From assembly GCA_943787985.1 (NCBI GenBank), contig CALSOO010000004.1:682001-746000 (forward strand): 64,000 nt of DNA, in the 5' to 3' direction. The notes beneath the pieces were generated by a model that saw only the letters and a program-made list of their open reading frames with translations, did no database searches and was not told where the DNA came from. Both the position numbers and the translations under genes were made by a program. Shown here piece by piece: positions 54,257-63,784 of this stretch (position 1 is its first letter; every line of letters starts with the position of its first letter). Origin of the DNA: an uncultured Paracoccaceae bacterium (GTDB lineage Bacteria > Pseudomonadota > Alphaproteobacteria > Rhodobacterales > Rhodobacteraceae).

Positions 54257-55240
54257 ATGGGATTTTTTGCTATCAGGCTTGGCCTGCCGCGTGCGTTGCG
54301 TGCAACTGGTGTTGCCGCGCTGTGTGTTTTAAGCGGATGCACGTTGATACAGAGAGAAAAAGGCTACCCCGGAGGCAATGTGGGGTATGTTGCGGATCGC
54401 CAGTTCTTTGCCAAGGGGCATGAACAGCGTGTGGCGCGCTATGTTATCGCAATGGCATTGATTGCGCCGCTGATGGCTGAAACCGCCGAAACACCCATCG
54501 AAGCCAAGCTGAGTGCGGCGCGGTTGGATGCAATGTATGGCCGTTTGGCGCGTTTGCTCGTGGCGGCTGACAACTGCGCGCTGCGCCAATCCACCAATGG
54601 GCAGATTTACGGAACATGTGCGTTGGAGAGCACGACCGCTGCTCAAACCGACGTGAGTGTTATCGCGGAGTCGGCATATTCCTTTGAGACGTTGTCGTTG
54701 GATGTGTCCTTGAGCTTGTTCAAAGCAACCGAGCAGATCACCGACAGCCTTGGCATTCGCACAGGGGTCTCCAACGTGCTTCAGGCCAACCGGTTGGACC
54801 CGAGCAAGTTGCTGCAAGCGGTAATCGGATTGCGCAAAATCCTTCCAACGGTCATGAAATATTACGCCACTTACCGTGATGTTGCGGTGATTTTGGGCAC
54901 GTCTGTTCTGGACAGTTGCGCTGGCAATTCGGACCCGTCCTGCGAGGCTGTTGCGACGGCCTACAATGGCCTTCTGGATCGAGGCAAACCCGTGCGCGGC
55001 ACTGTCGCCCCGATTGAGGCCCTGTTTGATGCTTCATATGCGCGTATTGATGAAGGTGCGGATTGGACTTTGGACAAGGACCATTATCTGGGCTTGATGT
55101 ATCATATCGAGCGGACCTGTTTTATCCTTTTGCAGGTCCAACAGCAGGACGCCGGACTGAACGCGCCCGAGGATTGTCGCGCGGGGCAGGGCCGCGGAAC
55201 GGGCGCAAATACGTTTTATGAAGAGATCAAGTCGCGCTAA
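54257..55240 (+). CDS. Putative lipoprotein (327 aa)
   Basis: TAGGAGG precedes the ATG. A lipoprotein signal ends in LSGC (lipobox, acylated Cys about residue 27). The mature protein is mostly helical with Cys residues at NCALRQ, GTCALE, DSCAGNSDPSCEA and RTCF. I recognise no domain. It is likely anchored in the outer or inner membrane facing the periplasm. A nine-pair stem-loop follows ten bases after the stop. Confidence 0.78.
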   Translation: MGFFAIRLGLPRALRATGVAALCVLSGCTLIQREKGYPGGNVGYVADRQFFAKGHEQRVARYVIAMALIAPLMAETAETPIEAKLSAARLDAMYGRLARLLVAADNCALRQSTNGQIYGTCALESTTAAQTDVSVIAESAYSFETLSLDVSLSLFKATEQITDSLGIRTGVSNVLQANRLDPSKLLQAVIGLRKILPTVMKYYATYRDVAVILGTSVLDSCAGNSDPSCEAVATAYNGLLDRGKPVRGTVAPIEALFDASYARIDEGADWTLDKDHYLGLMYHIERTCFILLQVQQQDAGLNAPEDCRAGQGRGTGANTFYEEIKSR

Positions 55241-55249
55241 GCCTTTGCG

Positions 55250-55273
55250 GTCTGTGGCGTGAAGGCCACAGAC
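55250..55273 (+). terminator. Strong stem-loop after the lipoprotein gene
   Basis: GTCTGTGGC (55250-55258) and GCCACAGAC (55265-55273), nine perfect pairs with a GTGAAG loop, ten bases after the stop. No T-run follows, so intrinsic termination is doubtful. The rest of the gap to 55486 has no convincing gene. Confidence 0.5.
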
Positions 55274-55486
55274 GAAACACGGCGGGGGGCGTGCCCCGGG
55301 CCTGCCCGCGCGGTGCTCACGCGCCTATTGTGTTGTTCTGGATAAGGGGCCTCGAGGACGAGTATCGATGGCGTATGATTGCTGCAGGCGCGTGTGTCGG
55401 GGGCCTCGTGTTTTGCAGCAGGATGCGGCCCCTTTCGTCGATGCCAAAGATGACGGTATCGTATTGGCACACTGGCCGTGTTGGTT

Positions 55487-56044
55487 TTAGGGGGTGGTCA
55501 ATGCGGTTTTGAGTTGTGCCACGACATCTTCGGCGCTTTCGGCGACGCGGTAAAAGTCCAGCAGCTCTGCGTCAGCAAAACCTTCTGTCACGACATGCTT
55601 GAGAAGTTGGATCAACGGATCCCAGTACCCATTTGTATTCACTAGGAAAACAGGCTTTTTGTGAAGGCGCAACTGTCGCCATGTCAGTGCCTCGAACAGC
55701 TCATCAAGCGATCCCGCACCACCCGGCAGCACGACCACCGCGTCGCAGTTCATGAACATGACTTTCTTGCGCTCGTGCATGGTTTCGGTGACGATATAGG
55801 TGATTAGGTCGGTTTTCCCGACTTCCCATTGCACCAGATGTTGCGGGATCACGCCAAAGGTTTCGGCGCCTGCGTCTTGGGCTGCGCGGGCCACTGTTCC
55901 CATCAATCCAACATCACCAGCACCATAGACCAGTCTCCAGTCGTTATGTGCCAATGCGGTTCCCAGATCCGCGGCGTCTTGTGCATAGGCGGGGTCAGAC
56001 CCCATGCGGGATCCACAATAGACGCAGACGGATTTGGTGCTCAA
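55487..56044 (-). CDS. LOG family protein (cytokinin riboside phosphoribohydrolase-like)
   Basis: 185 residues from a TTG start (STKSVCVYCGSRMGSDPAYA) with GAGGG just upstream. The frame is open far beyond this (to 56899), but that part is a Trp/Arg-rich shadow of the LysM gene on the other strand. LOG motifs: VYCGSRMG, VYGAGDVGLMG, TMHERKKVMFMNCDAVVVLPGGAGSLDELFEALTWRQL, with the PGGxGTxxE site as PGGAGSLDE. The enzyme cleaves nucleoside 5'-monophosphates to base and ribose phosphate; in bacteria the physiological substrate is often AMP or unclear. Confidence 0.88.
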   Translation of the reverse strand: MSTKSVCVYCGSRMGSDPAYAQDAADLGTALAHNDWRLVYGAGDVGLMGTVARAAQDAGAETFGVIPQHLVQWEVGKTDLITYIVTETMHERKKVMFMNCDAVVVLPGGAGSLDELFEALTWRQLRLHKKPVFLVNTNGYWDPLIQLLKHVVTEGFADAELLDFYRVAESAEDVVAQLKTALTTP

Positions 56045-56173
56045 GATAGGGCCCTCATTGGAAATCGTCGCATTATGATCATGCGGGTTTTGACCCCTGA
56101 TAGCGCGCTTGGTATGTAAGCTCAATCTTTGCAACGGGCAACGGATCAGGTTTTGACCTGAGTGAGAGGAAAA

Positions 56174-57577
56174 ATGAGCAAACTGGCGGCATTTTTGAGC
56201 ACCCAGCCCGCCCTTGTCGGGGGCGCTGCAGTCGTGGCCGTTGCGGTCGTTGGTGGCGGCTTTGTGATGTTGCGCGATGCGCCGACGCCAGAGCCAAGCG
56301 TGACCCAAGCGGCCATAGTTGCGCCTGCATCTTCGGTGCCACCAAAGCCATCCGTGGCCTCCCAGCCCGAAACCGTCGTTGAGGCTGCCCTTGAGCCAAA
56401 GGATGAAGAGCCTCCACAACCTTCCGCAAACCCGGCACCAGAACCAGACGTGATTGCACAGGCGGACCCACCAAAACCCGTGCCTCCCAGTTTCGATGAA
56501 GTGCGTAGCGAAGCCGACGGGTTGACCGTTATCGCAGGGCAAGCCGCCCCGCGCAGTACCGTTGTTTTGATGCTCAACGGAACAGAGGTTGCGCGTGTTG
56601 ACGCAGGAGCAGATGGTGCATTTGTCGCGATCGCCCTGCTTGAGCCAAGCACGGACGCGCGCGTTTTGACGTTGGAGCAAGTGCAACAAGATGTGACGCT
56701 TGCCTCTTTGGATCAGATTATCCTTGCCCCGACGCCGGTTGTCGTCGCTATGGTTGAGCCTGAGCCTGAGCCTGAGCCAGCGGCGAAGCCCGCGCCTGGT
56801 CCTGAGCCCGCGCAGAAGCCGGAACCCGCGCCAGAACCTACCCCTCAGGTCACTGTGGCAGAGCCAAAACCATCCGCCGCACCCCAATCTGTTGCGCAAG
56901 CGACAATCACAGATCCGATTGCCCCCAAGCCTGATGAGAGTGCCGCGTCACCGGTCGTTGCCGTGGCCGAAGTGGAAACCGCCAAAGCGGTAGCCGTCAC
57001 GCAAGACCCTCAAGAGGGGGTAACAGAACAGCCGACGGTGGAAATTGCAGTTCTAAAGGCCGATGCGCAGGGGGTCGAAGTGATCAACCGTTCCAGCGCG
57101 CCTGAAGTGATGTCCAATGTTGCGATCGACACGATCAGCTACTCTGATTTGGGGGATGTGTTGTTGAGCGGGCGGGCGCAGGGACAATCCGAAGAGGTGC
57201 GCGTGTACCTCGACAACGCGCCAGTGACGACGTTGCAAGTGGACCCATCCGGACGCTGGCGGGGCGACTTGCCGGACGTGGACACAGGCGTTTACACCCT
57301 GCGCGTGGATGAGGTTGACGCATCCGGTACAGTCACCAGCCGTGTCGAGACACCGTTCAAACGCGAAGACCCGGACGTGTTGGCCGCGGCTCAAGCCGAA
57401 GAAAACCAACCGGTATCAGCCATCACGGTGCAAACCGGGGCCACGCTATGGGCCATTGCGCGGGACCGCTACGGTGACGGCACTTTGTATGTGCGGGTGG
57501 TTCAAGCCAACGCGGACACGATCAAAAACCCCGACTTGATCTACCCCGGACAGGTTTTTGATCTGCCCCGGGACTAG
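56174..57577 (+). CDS. LysM-domain protein with Pro/Glu/Ala-rich linker
   Basis: 467 residues from ATG 56174 (GAGAGGA upstream). An N-terminal membrane helix (ALVGGAAVVAVAVVGGGFVML, residues 11-31) is followed by a long Pro/Ala/Glu-rich linker with a Glu-Pro repeat near residue 195 (EPEPEPEP). Two Ig-like beta modules can be seen: DGLTVIAGQAAPRSTVVLMLNGTEVARVDAGADGAF (about 115-155) and VLLSGRAQGQSEEVRVYLDNAPVTTLQVDPSGRWRGDLPDVDTG (about 330-375). A C-terminal LysM motif (about 415-467: TVQTGATLWAIARDRYGDGTLYVRVVQANA) binds peptidoglycan. The layout fits a membrane-anchored periplasmic protein reaching the cell wall. Confidence 0.88.
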   Translation: MSKLAAFLSTQPALVGGAAVVAVAVVGGGFVMLRDAPTPEPSVTQAAIVAPASSVPPKPSVASQPETVVEAALEPKDEEPPQPSANPAPEPDVIAQADPPKPVPPSFDEVRSEADGLTVIAGQAAPRSTVVLMLNGTEVARVDAGADGAFVAIALLEPSTDARVLTLEQVQQDVTLASLDQIILAPTPVVVAMVEPEPEPEPAAKPAPGPEPAQKPEPAPEPTPQVTVAEPKPSAAPQSVAQATITDPIAPKPDESAASPVVAVAEVETAKAVAVTQDPQEGVTEQPTVEIAVLKADAQGVEVINRSSAPEVMSNVAIDTISYSDLGDVLLSGRAQGQSEEVRVYLDNAPVTTLQVDPSGRWRGDLPDVDTGVYTLRVDEVDASGTVTSRVETPFKREDPDVLAAAQAEENQPVSAITVQTGATLWAIARDRYGDGTLYVRVVQANADTIKNPDLIYPGQVFDLPRD

Positions 57578-57681
57578 ACGCGACGACGATCATCTTTGGA
57601 AAACGCTGAAAATCAACGCACTGCGCTGGCACTCTGCGTTGCCGCGACCTATGTATGCATGTGAACGCCTAAGGATGCTGC

Positions 57682-59538
57682 ATGCCCTCTGACACCACTG
57701 CCCGAACCGCCCCCCCCAAACAGCCAATGTCGCCCAAGCCGGGCCCCAAGGGTGGAATTGAATCTGACGAGCGGCGCTCTGGCATGCGCACGATCCGCAA
57801 AGTTGCCCCCTACCTGTGGCCCGATGACAAGCCGTGGGTCAAGCACCGCGTTGTTTGGGCGATGGTTGCGCTGATTGTGTCCAAGCTGATTTCGGTCACA
57901 ACCCCGTTTTTCTATAAGTGGGCTGTGGACACGTTGGCAGATGGCGGTGTGCCTGCTGTGGCGCTCGGGGCGATTGGCTTGACGGTCGCTTACGGGTTCG
58001 GGCGGTTGATGACCAATGGGTTCCAACAGCTCCGCGATGCAATTTTTGCCAAGGTGGCCCAACGTGCGCTGCGCAGTCTTGCGCTTGAAACGTTTGAACA
58101 CATCCACCGTCTGTCGATGCGCTATCACATCACGCGCAAGACAGGGGGCTTGAGCCGGATCATCGAGCGGGGCGTCAAAGGCGTCGAGTTCTTGTTGCGC
58201 TTTTTGCTGTTCTCGATCGGGCCGCTTATTCTTGAGTTGCTGATGATCGGGGGTATTCTGCTGTATCTCTTTGATGTGTCCTATCTGGCTGTCGTGGCTG
58301 TCACCATCGCGCTTTATGTGTGGTTCACGTTCAAAGTCACCGAGTGGCGGGTCAAGCTGCGTCGCGAAATGAACAATCAGGACACGGATGCCAATCAAAA
58401 GGCCATCGACAGTCTGCTCAATTATGAAACCGTCAAGTATTTCGGAGCTGAGCACCGCGAAGCCATGCGCTACGACAAAGCGATGGAAGGGTACGAGGCT
58501 GCGGCGCTCAAGACCAGCTACTCTCTGGCGGGGCTGAACTTTGGCCAGTCCTTTATCATCACTTCGGGTTTGGTGATTGTGATGGTGCTGGCTGCGATTG
58601 GTGTGGAAAACGGCACGTTGACTGTGGGCGATTTCGTCATGGTGAACGCCTATATGATCCAGATCACGATGCCTTTGAACTTCCTTGGTACTGTGTACCG
58701 CGAGATCCGTCAGGCCTTGGTTGATATGGGTGAAATGTTTGATTTGCTTGAGCAACCTCAAGAAGTGCAGGACGCCAAAAACGCCAAGACGCTTGAGATC
58801 AAGGGCGGCATGATCGAACTCGAAGATGTGCACTTTGGGTACGACTCCGCACGCCCGATCCTGCAAGGGGTGAGCCTGAAGGCGGAACCCGGGCAGATGA
58901 TTGCGATTGTTGGGTCAACAGGGTCCGGCAAATCCACCATCGGGCGCTTGTTGTTCCGTTTTTACGATGTCGGGGCAGGGGCGCTGCGGATTGACGGGCA
59001 GGACGTGCGCGATGTCACTCAAACCAGCTTGCACGCCAACATCGGAGTGGTGCCGCAGGATACTGTGCTGTTCAACGATACGATCCGCTACAACATTGCT
59101 TACGGGCGCGCAGGTGCCACCCAGTCCGAGATTGAAGGTGCGGCGAAAGCGGCCCAGATCCATGACTTTATCGCCGCTTTGCCTGAGGGCTACGAGACCC
59201 AGGTCGGGGAACGTGGCTTGAAACTGTCGGGTGGTGAAAAGCAACGTGTCGGGATCGCGCGCACGCTTCTCAAAGATCCTGCGATTTTGTTGTTGGACGA
59301 GGCAACCTCGGCACTCGACAGCGAAACAGAGCAAGACATCAAGGATGCGTTGATGCGTGCTGGTAAAGGACGCACCGTGCTGACCATTGCACATCGTCTG
59401 AGCACGATCGCCGAAGCTGACCAGATCATTGTGTTGGAAAAAGGGGAAGTGGTTGAGCGGGGCAGTCATGACGGGTTGCTTGCCAAAGACGGTCGCTACG
59501 CCCAGCTGTGGCACCGTCAGCAAGCGGACGAGAGCTGA
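57682..59538 (+). CDS. ABC exporter of the Atm1/HMT type
   Basis: 618 residues, a half-transporter. The membrane domain (about 30-330) has the Atm1 mark LLNYETVKYFGAEHREAMRYD. The ATPase domain is complete: Walker A GSTGSGKSTIGRLLFRFYDV, Q-loop VPQDTVLFNDTIRYNIAYGR, signature LSGGEKQRVGIARTLL, Walker B ILLLDEATSALD, and switch AHRLSTI. Atm1-type exporters move glutathione-linked sulfur or metal conjugates and are linked to Fe-S cluster export and heavy-metal tolerance. It stands alone and ends in a strong terminator. Confidence 0.93.
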   Translation: MPSDTTARTAPPKQPMSPKPGPKGGIESDERRSGMRTIRKVAPYLWPDDKPWVKHRVVWAMVALIVSKLISVTTPFFYKWAVDTLADGGVPAVALGAIGLTVAYGFGRLMTNGFQQLRDAIFAKVAQRALRSLALETFEHIHRLSMRYHITRKTGGLSRIIERGVKGVEFLLRFLLFSIGPLILELLMIGGILLYLFDVSYLAVVAVTIALYVWFTFKVTEWRVKLRREMNNQDTDANQKAIDSLLNYETVKYFGAEHREAMRYDKAMEGYEAAALKTSYSLAGLNFGQSFIITSGLVIVMVLAAIGVENGTLTVGDFVMVNAYMIQITMPLNFLGTVYREIRQALVDMGEMFDLLEQPQEVQDAKNAKTLEIKGGMIELEDVHFGYDSARPILQGVSLKAEPGQMIAIVGSTGSGKSTIGRLLFRFYDVGAGALRIDGQDVRDVTQTSLHANIGVVPQDTVLFNDTIRYNIAYGRAGATQSEIEGAAKAAQIHDFIAALPEGYETQVGERGLKLSGGEKQRVGIARTLLKDPAILLLDEATSALDSETEQDIKDALMRAGKGRTVLTIAHRLSTIAEADQIIVLEKGEVVERGSHDGLLAKDGRYAQLWHRQQADES

Positions 59539-59579
59539 CGCTTGACGCTTAACACAGATGCCTTTGGGCTGAATTGAAT

Positions 59580-59607
59580 AAGGCGCGCCGGGAATGGCGC
59601 GCCTTTT
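59580..59607 (+). terminator. Rho-independent terminator of the Atm1-type exporter gene
   Basis: AAGGCGCGCC (59580-59589) and GGCGCGCCTT (59596-59605) form ten pairs around a GGGAAT loop, followed by T to 59607. Confidence 0.88.
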
Positions 59608-59626
59608 GTGCATTTTGATGTGCCTC

Positions 59627-59758
59627 TTATTCTGCGATGGCAGCGTTTGTCAGCTTGTCGAGGGCGCCGGTCATTTTGGCTAGCGTATCCCCCGCGTCCG
59701 CAGGGATGTTGTGCGTGGCTGCGCGCGTTGCAGGGACGTAAACCACGACATGGAGCAC
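59627..59758 (-). CDS. Possible small ORF (43 aa) downstream of the RND gene
   Basis: A minus-strand frame from GTG 59758 reads LHVVVYVPATRAATHNIPAD and ends LDKLTNAAIAE. The composition is protein-like and the frame is open back to the RND stop. There is no clear ribosome site, and it lies beyond the RND terminator. It may be a remnant of a longer gene. The rest of 59608-59810 shows nothing else. Confidence 0.3.
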   Translation of the reverse strand: MLHVVVYVPATRAATHNIPADAGDTLAKMTGALDKLTNAAIAE

Positions 59759-59810
59759 ACCTTGCGTTTGTGCGTATCCCTCCCGCGCGACAGGGAGCAG
59801 GCGCAGGCTG

Positions 59811-59838
59811 AAAAGCCACCCCGCAGGGTGGCTTTTTT
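59811..59838. terminator. Bidirectional terminator after the RND gene
   Basis: AAAAGCCACCC (59811-59821) and GGGTGGCTTTT (59826-59836) form eleven pairs around a four-base loop. A T-run follows on both strands (six T on plus, four on minus). It begins immediately after the RND stop on the minus strand. Confidence 0.88.
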
Positions 59839-59839
59839 G

Positions 59840-62800
59840 TTATTCGGCAGCTTTGAGTTGGCCCGTCATGTCGGGGCGTATCAGTGCGTCTTCGGCTGGA
59901 GTGTCGAAGTCCCACAACAGTTCCGAGGCCCCTTTGCGCTTGCTGTCGCGTTGCAGCGCCCAATCGCGGGCAGCGCGGCTGGCCCGGCCCATGGACAGTT
60001 TGGCCAGCAAGGATGCAAACCACAGCACGTAGGTAGAGGCCCACACCCGCATCGCCAACAAGGAGGGCGTGACCATCAAAGTCAGAACCGTCGCGATACC
60101 AAGCCCAAAGACCACCGCCGTCGCCAGCTGCTTCCACCACAAGGACGTCGGGCTGTCTACGGAATAGCCGCCGCCACCAAAGTCGATGCTCAGCCCGAAC
60201 ATCATCGGCGCAAGGCCCGCCATGGTCGTGATGGTGGTGAGCAGAACCGGACGTATCCGGTCTTGAGCGGTGCGAATAATCGCTTCGATCCGCGGCATGT
60301 AGCGTTCGTATTCCTGATAGGTGTCGATCAACACGATGTTGTTGTTCACCACGATCCCCGCCAAAGCGACGATGCCTGTTCCGGTCATAATGATTGAAAA
60401 CGCTTGATCCATGACCAACATGCCGATGAGCACACCCGCCGTAGACAGGATCACCGCGAGCAAAACCAGCGTCGCGTTGTAAAAGCTGTTGAACTGGGCC
60501 AGCAGGATGATGAACATCAACCCCAACGCCCCCATAAAGGCTTTTGACAGGAAGGCGCCGGATTCAGCCTGATCTTCTTGATCGCCTGTCCATTGGTGCT
60601 CTATCCCGTCGACGAATGGATTGGTGTCCAGCCATTTGGTCAGCTCTGCGATCCGCTCGTTTGGATTGACGGACACCAACTTGGCATCGCCATTGTCAAA
60701 TGCGGCTTGCAAGTCCATACCCATGCCCGCGTCACTCAAGGCCAGAACACCAAACGTCTCGTTGTCTACGTTGGCGAAATCGCCGTTTGGATCAGGTTGC
60801 ACCGTGGCGAGAATGACTTCGACGGTTTCGCCGTCCACATCGTCCTCACGCACAAGCTTTTGCAGCTCAGGCAAAACATCGGCTTTGACGTCAAAATAGC
60901 GGGTTTGATCCACGCGGTTTACTTCGGCCAATTTTTTCACAGGCGTACGTGTGATGAAATTCGCCAATGGGACCAGACCATCGCCGGTGCGCACTTTGAG
61001 AGTGTCCAGCGTGCTCATCACGCGATCCTTTTCGGGGAGGCGCACGCGAATGTCGATTTCCTCATCCGAGGAGTCAACGCGCATGGTGTCGAGCAGAATA
61101 CCGCGCGTCACAAGCTGGACCATCGCGCCAACGGTGGCCACATCGGCACCGTAACGCCCCGCTTTTTCAACATCGACGTCGATCTGCCAGTCAATGCCGG
61201 GAAGGGGCAGCGTGTCTTCGACCAAGGTCATGCCCGGGGTCGTGTCAAACTTTTGGCGGGCCAGGGTTGTCGCCCCGATCAGATCGTCCCAATTGTCCGC
61301 ACGAAGGCGCAAATGCACGGGTTTGCCGCTTGCCGGACCTTGGGCAAGGTTCAACAAATCGACCTTGATCCCGGGAATTTCCCCAAGCTGCTCGGTCAGT
61401 TCCGCAAGGATGGTGTCACCGTCAAACGCTTCGGCTTTGACCTCGCGCATCACCACGTAGTCGGTGAACGGCACGGTGAACCATGGGGAGCGCTCGTTGG
61501 GGCGTTGATCCCACGGAATGGTTTCTAGCTGGATTTGACCGATTGTGTCTTTTGGCGCTTGAGCGCCGCCTGTGTTGGCATTCAGTCCGCCCATGCCCGC
61601 AAAAGCAAAGGCCGTGTCGATTCCGCGGTGTGCGATAATCACATCTTCGGCTTGGCGCACCAGATCATCTTTTTCGCTCAACGACAGGTTCCCGCGGGCA
61701 CGGACATAGACAATGGCTTGTTCAGGTTCGGATTCCACAAAGAACTCGACGCCGTTGTTGTTGGCGGTGAAATACACAAGCGTTGTGCCGACAAAGACGA
61801 ACACCAGCCCGACCATGGCCAGCGGCATGATAGGGTTGCCTGCGATCGCCTCCATGATGTGGCCAAAGAATGACCGCTGGTATCCCGACTTGATTTTGCG
61901 ATTGCGCGTGCGGAACAGTTTGTGTGACAGCCAGCGGCCACCGCGCCCTGTTTTTGGCAGGATCGCTAAAGCGGCCACGATGCAGACGCAGGCAAGGCCA
62001 ACGATGATCGCAGCAACAAGGACCATCCCGAGGATGATCCCGAATACGGATGCAAATGTCGGGATCACCGACCCCAACACATCCGCGTTGTCCATTTTTG
62101 CAAACAGGTCCTGGATCAGTGCAACAGGGGGGGCAGGCGCAGGAGCCGGTGCATTTGGATCAGCGGCGGGCATGTTGCCGGTAACCGACATTGCGACAAA
62201 TGCCAGAATGCCGAAAATAATCGCAAATCCGGGCACGGCCATCGGCAAATGATAGTAAAACGGCAAGCGTGACATGCGATCCATCGCACCGGTTAAACCA
62301 CGCTCGAACCGACCTGTCACACCGCCCATAACAGGCAGATAAATCAGCGCGACAATGAGTGAAGCGCTCAAAACAAAGATCAGGGTGACGGGCAACATGC
62401 CCATGAATTGCCCGGGCACACCGGGCCAGAACAGCATGGGCAAGAACGCACATAGCGTCGTCGCGGTTGAGGATACGACCGGCCAGAACATACGCTTGGC
62501 CGCGTCCGTGTAGGCTTCCATCGGGCCAACGCCTTCGGACTGACGTTTTTCGGCGTATTCCACGACTACAATGGCCCCGTCCACCAGCATCCCGACGGCA
62601 AGGATCAAGCCGAACATCACGATGTTCGAGATGGAAATGCCCATGATGGCCAGCAGCACAAAGCACAACAGAAACGAGGTGGGGATGGCAAAGCCGACCA
62701 AGAACGCGGCGCGCAGGCCAAGAGCGGCCAAAACCACGATCATCACCAGTGCAATCGCGGTCAGAACGGAACCCTGAAGCTGTTGCACCATCGAATCCAC

Positions 62801-63784
62801 TTGTCGGCTTTGGTCGTTGGATGTGCCGACTTCAACCGCTGCGATCAGCCCGTCCGGCCAGTCCGCCGTCTTTTCGGCCACAACAGTTTTGACCAGTGTG
62901 GCCGTGTCGATCAGGTTGAACCCTTTGCGTTTGACGACCTGCAGGGCAATGGTGTCGTTGCCGTTAAAACGGGCTGTGCCTTCGCGGTCCTCAAAGGTCA
63001 GGTTGATCTCTGCGACGTCCCCCAACGTGACAACGCGGTCGCCGTTGGTTTTCACAGGCAGGTTGTAAACGTCGCGCGGTTCATTGAAGGAAGACGGGAT
63101 TTTGACGGCAAACGTGCCTTGATCCGTGCTGACTTCACCTGCGGCGATCAACTGGTTGTTGTTGCGCACGACATTGATCAGTTCGGGGGCTGTGACGTTG
63201 TAGGCCTCAAGGCGCAGAGGATCGATAATAACCTCCAGCATCTCTTCACGGTTGCCAGCGATCACCGCTTCGAGCACCGCATCAAGGCTTTCCAGATCGT
63301 CTTGCAACTCTTTGGCGACGCGGGCCATTGTGCGTTCCGGCACCGGGCCAGAGAGGTTCACAATGATGATCGGGAACTCGGAAAAATTGAATTCCCCGAT
63401 GGTGTATTGCTCTGCGCCAGCTGGAAAACTCGCCTCGGCGTTGGACATGGCGTCGCGTACGTCCGCCATCACTTTAGTCTTGTCCCAGCCAAATTCGAAT
63501 TCCAGAATGATGTTGGCATAGCCTTCGGCGGCAGTGCCTGTCATCTTTTTCAGACCGTCCAGATCACCCAGCTCGGTCTCCATCGGTTTGACCAGCAAGG
63601 TTTCACTGTCTGACGCGGAAATCCCCGGAAAGGGGAGAGAGACGAAGAGCGTTGGAATTTCAATGTCGGGCTCTCCCTCTTTAGGCAGGCTCACATAGGC
63701 AAAGGTCCCGACCGCAAGGGAAAGGATAATAAAGGCCAAAACCATCCGCGCACGGGACGCGGCCCAATCGACGAGTCCGGTCAT
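59840..63784 (-). CDS. RND efflux transporter permease with extended middle region
   Basis: 1314 residues, longer than the usual 1020-1050. The family pattern is clear: N-terminal helix then EGEPDIEIPTLFVSLPFPGISASDSETLLVKPMETEL, DPLRLEAYNVTAPELINVVRNNNQ, GLILAVGMLVDGAIVVVEYAEKR (the TM4 proton-relay Asp pair region), and in the second half AGIVVNNNIVLIDTYQEYE. Between the halves (about residues 530-640) lies an insertion: a Pro/Ala-rich loop (ADPNAPAPAPAPP), two more hydrophobic helices and a basic stretch. It exports toxic compounds with its membrane fusion protein, whose gene end lies just upstream with an ATGA overlap. Substrate unknown. Confidence 0.92.
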   Translation of the reverse strand: MTGLVDWAASRARMVLAFIILSLAVGTFAYVSLPKEGEPDIEIPTLFVSLPFPGISASDSETLLVKPMETELGDLDGLKKMTGTAAEGYANIILEFEFGWDKTKVMADVRDAMSNAEASFPAGAEQYTIGEFNFSEFPIIIVNLSGPVPERTMARVAKELQDDLESLDAVLEAVIAGNREEMLEVIIDPLRLEAYNVTAPELINVVRNNNQLIAAGEVSTDQGTFAVKIPSSFNEPRDVYNLPVKTNGDRVVTLGDVAEINLTFEDREGTARFNGNDTIALQVVKRKGFNLIDTATLVKTVVAEKTADWPDGLIAAVEVGTSNDQSRQVDSMVQQLQGSVLTAIALVMIVVLAALGLRAAFLVGFAIPTSFLLCFVLLAIMGISISNIVMFGLILAVGMLVDGAIVVVEYAEKRQSEGVGPMEAYTDAAKRMFWPVVSSTATTLCAFLPMLFWPGVPGQFMGMLPVTLIFVLSASLIVALIYLPVMGGVTGRFERGLTGAMDRMSRLPFYYHLPMAVPGFAIIFGILAFVAMSVTGNMPAADPNAPAPAPAPPVALIQDLFAKMDNADVLGSVIPTFASVFGIILGMVLVAAIIVGLACVCIVAALAILPKTGRGGRWLSHKLFRTRNRKIKSGYQRSFFGHIMEAIAGNPIMPLAMVGLVFVFVGTTLVYFTANNNGVEFFVESEPEQAIVYVRARGNLSLSEKDDLVRQAEDVIIAHRGIDTAFAFAGMGGLNANTGGAQAPKDTIGQIQLETIPWDQRPNERSPWFTVPFTDYVVMREVKAEAFDGDTILAELTEQLGEIPGIKVDLLNLAQGPASGKPVHLRLRADNWDDLIGATTLARQKFDTTPGMTLVEDTLPLPGIDWQIDVDVEKAGRYGADVATVGAMVQLVTRGILLDTMRVDSSDEEIDIRVRLPEKDRVMSTLDTLKVRTGDGLVPLANFITRTPVKKLAEVNRVDQTRYFDVKADVLPELQKLVREDDVDGETVEVILATVQPDPNGDFANVDNETFGVLALSDAGMGMDLQAAFDNGDAKLVSVNPNERIAELTKWLDTNPFVDGIEHQWTGDQEDQAESGAFLSKAFMGALGLMFIILLAQFNSFYNATLVLLAVILSTAGVLIGMLVMDQAFSIIMTGTGIVALAGIVVNNNIVLIDTYQEYERYMPRIEAIIRTAQDRIRPVLLTTITTMAGLAPMMFGLSIDFGGGGYSVDSPTSLWWKQLATAVVFGLGIATVLTLMVTPSLLAMRVWASTYVLWFASLLAKLSMGRASRAARDWALQRDSKRKGASELLWDFDTPAEDALIRPDMTGQLKAAE

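Noticed and set aside
55290..55486. Minus-strand short frame reading CQYDTVIFGIDERGRILLQ downstream of the LOG gene
   Set aside because: No ribosome site, and it begins at the LOG stop in another frame; probably non-coding or a remnant.
55487..56899. Single long minus-strand frame of 470 codons including a Trp/Arg/Gly-rich N-terminal part
   Set aside because: Only the last 185 codons are a LOG-family protein with a TTG start and ribosome site; the rest is the reverse of the LysM gene's Pro/Ala-rich linker.
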